Of a stretch of 21,343 nucleotides of DNA, positions 21,334 to 21,343 are shown one piece after another; the first letter of the stretch is position 1; each line of letters starts with the position of its first letter. The stretch is from an uncultured Selenomonadaceae bacterium (lineage in GTDB: Bacteria > Bacillota > Negativicutes > Selenomonadales > Selenomonadaceae), in the NCBI GenBank assembly GCA_945637225.1, contig CALZDE010000008.1, forward strand, positions 1 to 21,343. Reading direction: 5' to 3'. A program made the translations under genes and the position numbers. The notes below the pieces were generated by a model that made no database searches, was not told the DNA's origin, and saw nothing but the letters and a program-made list of their open reading frames with translations.

Positions 21334-21343
21334 TACCTTATTC

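Noticed and set aside
1..21343. CRISPR array, rRNA, complete insertion sequence or prophage
   Set aside because: No regularly spaced direct repeats, rRNA sequence, transposase or integrase gene, or phage gene cluster was seen.

Overview
The window comes from a low-to-moderate GC, strictly anaerobic bacterium, most likely in the Bacillota. A Negativicutes such as a Selenomonas or Anaerovibrio relative, or a Clostridia member, would fit; no marker here fixes the taxon. Evidence for anaerobiosis is a class III (oxygen-sensitive) ribonucleotide reductase with its activase, the complete [FeFe]-hydrogenase maturation set hydE-hydG-hydF, a hydrogenase-like sensor and several radical SAM proteins. 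Strong Shine-Dalgarno sequences, consensus sigma-A type promoters and rpsF-ssb-rpsR synteny support Bacillota.

Layout. 1-308: the start of a minus-strand gene running off the left edge (probably Rpn/PD-(D/E)XK-like) and the ung promoter. 309-995: ung. 1024-1190: tRNA-Gln(CTG) with a consensus promoter and a likely terminator. 1191-2398: rpsF-ssb-rpsR with a structured leader and an intrinsic terminator. 2453-3763: a ClC-family protein lacking the gating glutamate. 3786-7613: a putative operon of a DeoR regulator, an LtaS/MdoB-like phosphoglycerol transferase and a PflX-like radical SAM protein. 7614-8450 (minus): secreted NlpC/P60 hydrolase. 8451-8691: a non-coding gap with a cluster of DnaA boxes. 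8692-10003 (minus): threonine ammonia-lyase. 10096-11759 (plus): PAS-GGDEF protein and nrdG. 11765-17389 (minus): sensory [FeFe]-hydrogenase/MCP fusion (frameshifted near its N-terminus), hydE, hydG, hydF. 17534-20198 (minus): nrdD and a small downstream gene. 20199-20655: a 457-base regulatory region with two NrdR boxes over a consensus promoter and three DnaA boxes. 20656-21303: a PD-(D/E)XK-like protein, then an edge hairpin.

The most interesting observation is that the class III ribonucleotide reductase appears to be split. The 757-residue NrdD ends at I-R-C-C-T, exactly where family members continue as R-R-I-T-G-Y-L with the radical glycine. That glycyl-radical tail sits instead at the end of a separate 95-residue protein with its own ribosome binding site, 51 bases downstream. 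NrdG, which would install the radical, is encoded about 6 kb away behind a GGDEF protein. The hydrogenase operon has no obvious catalytic hydrogenase; its first gene joins an H-cluster domain to a cytoplasmic chemoreceptor signalling domain, suggesting the maturases here serve a hydrogen or redox sensor, perhaps along with hydrogenases elsewhere.
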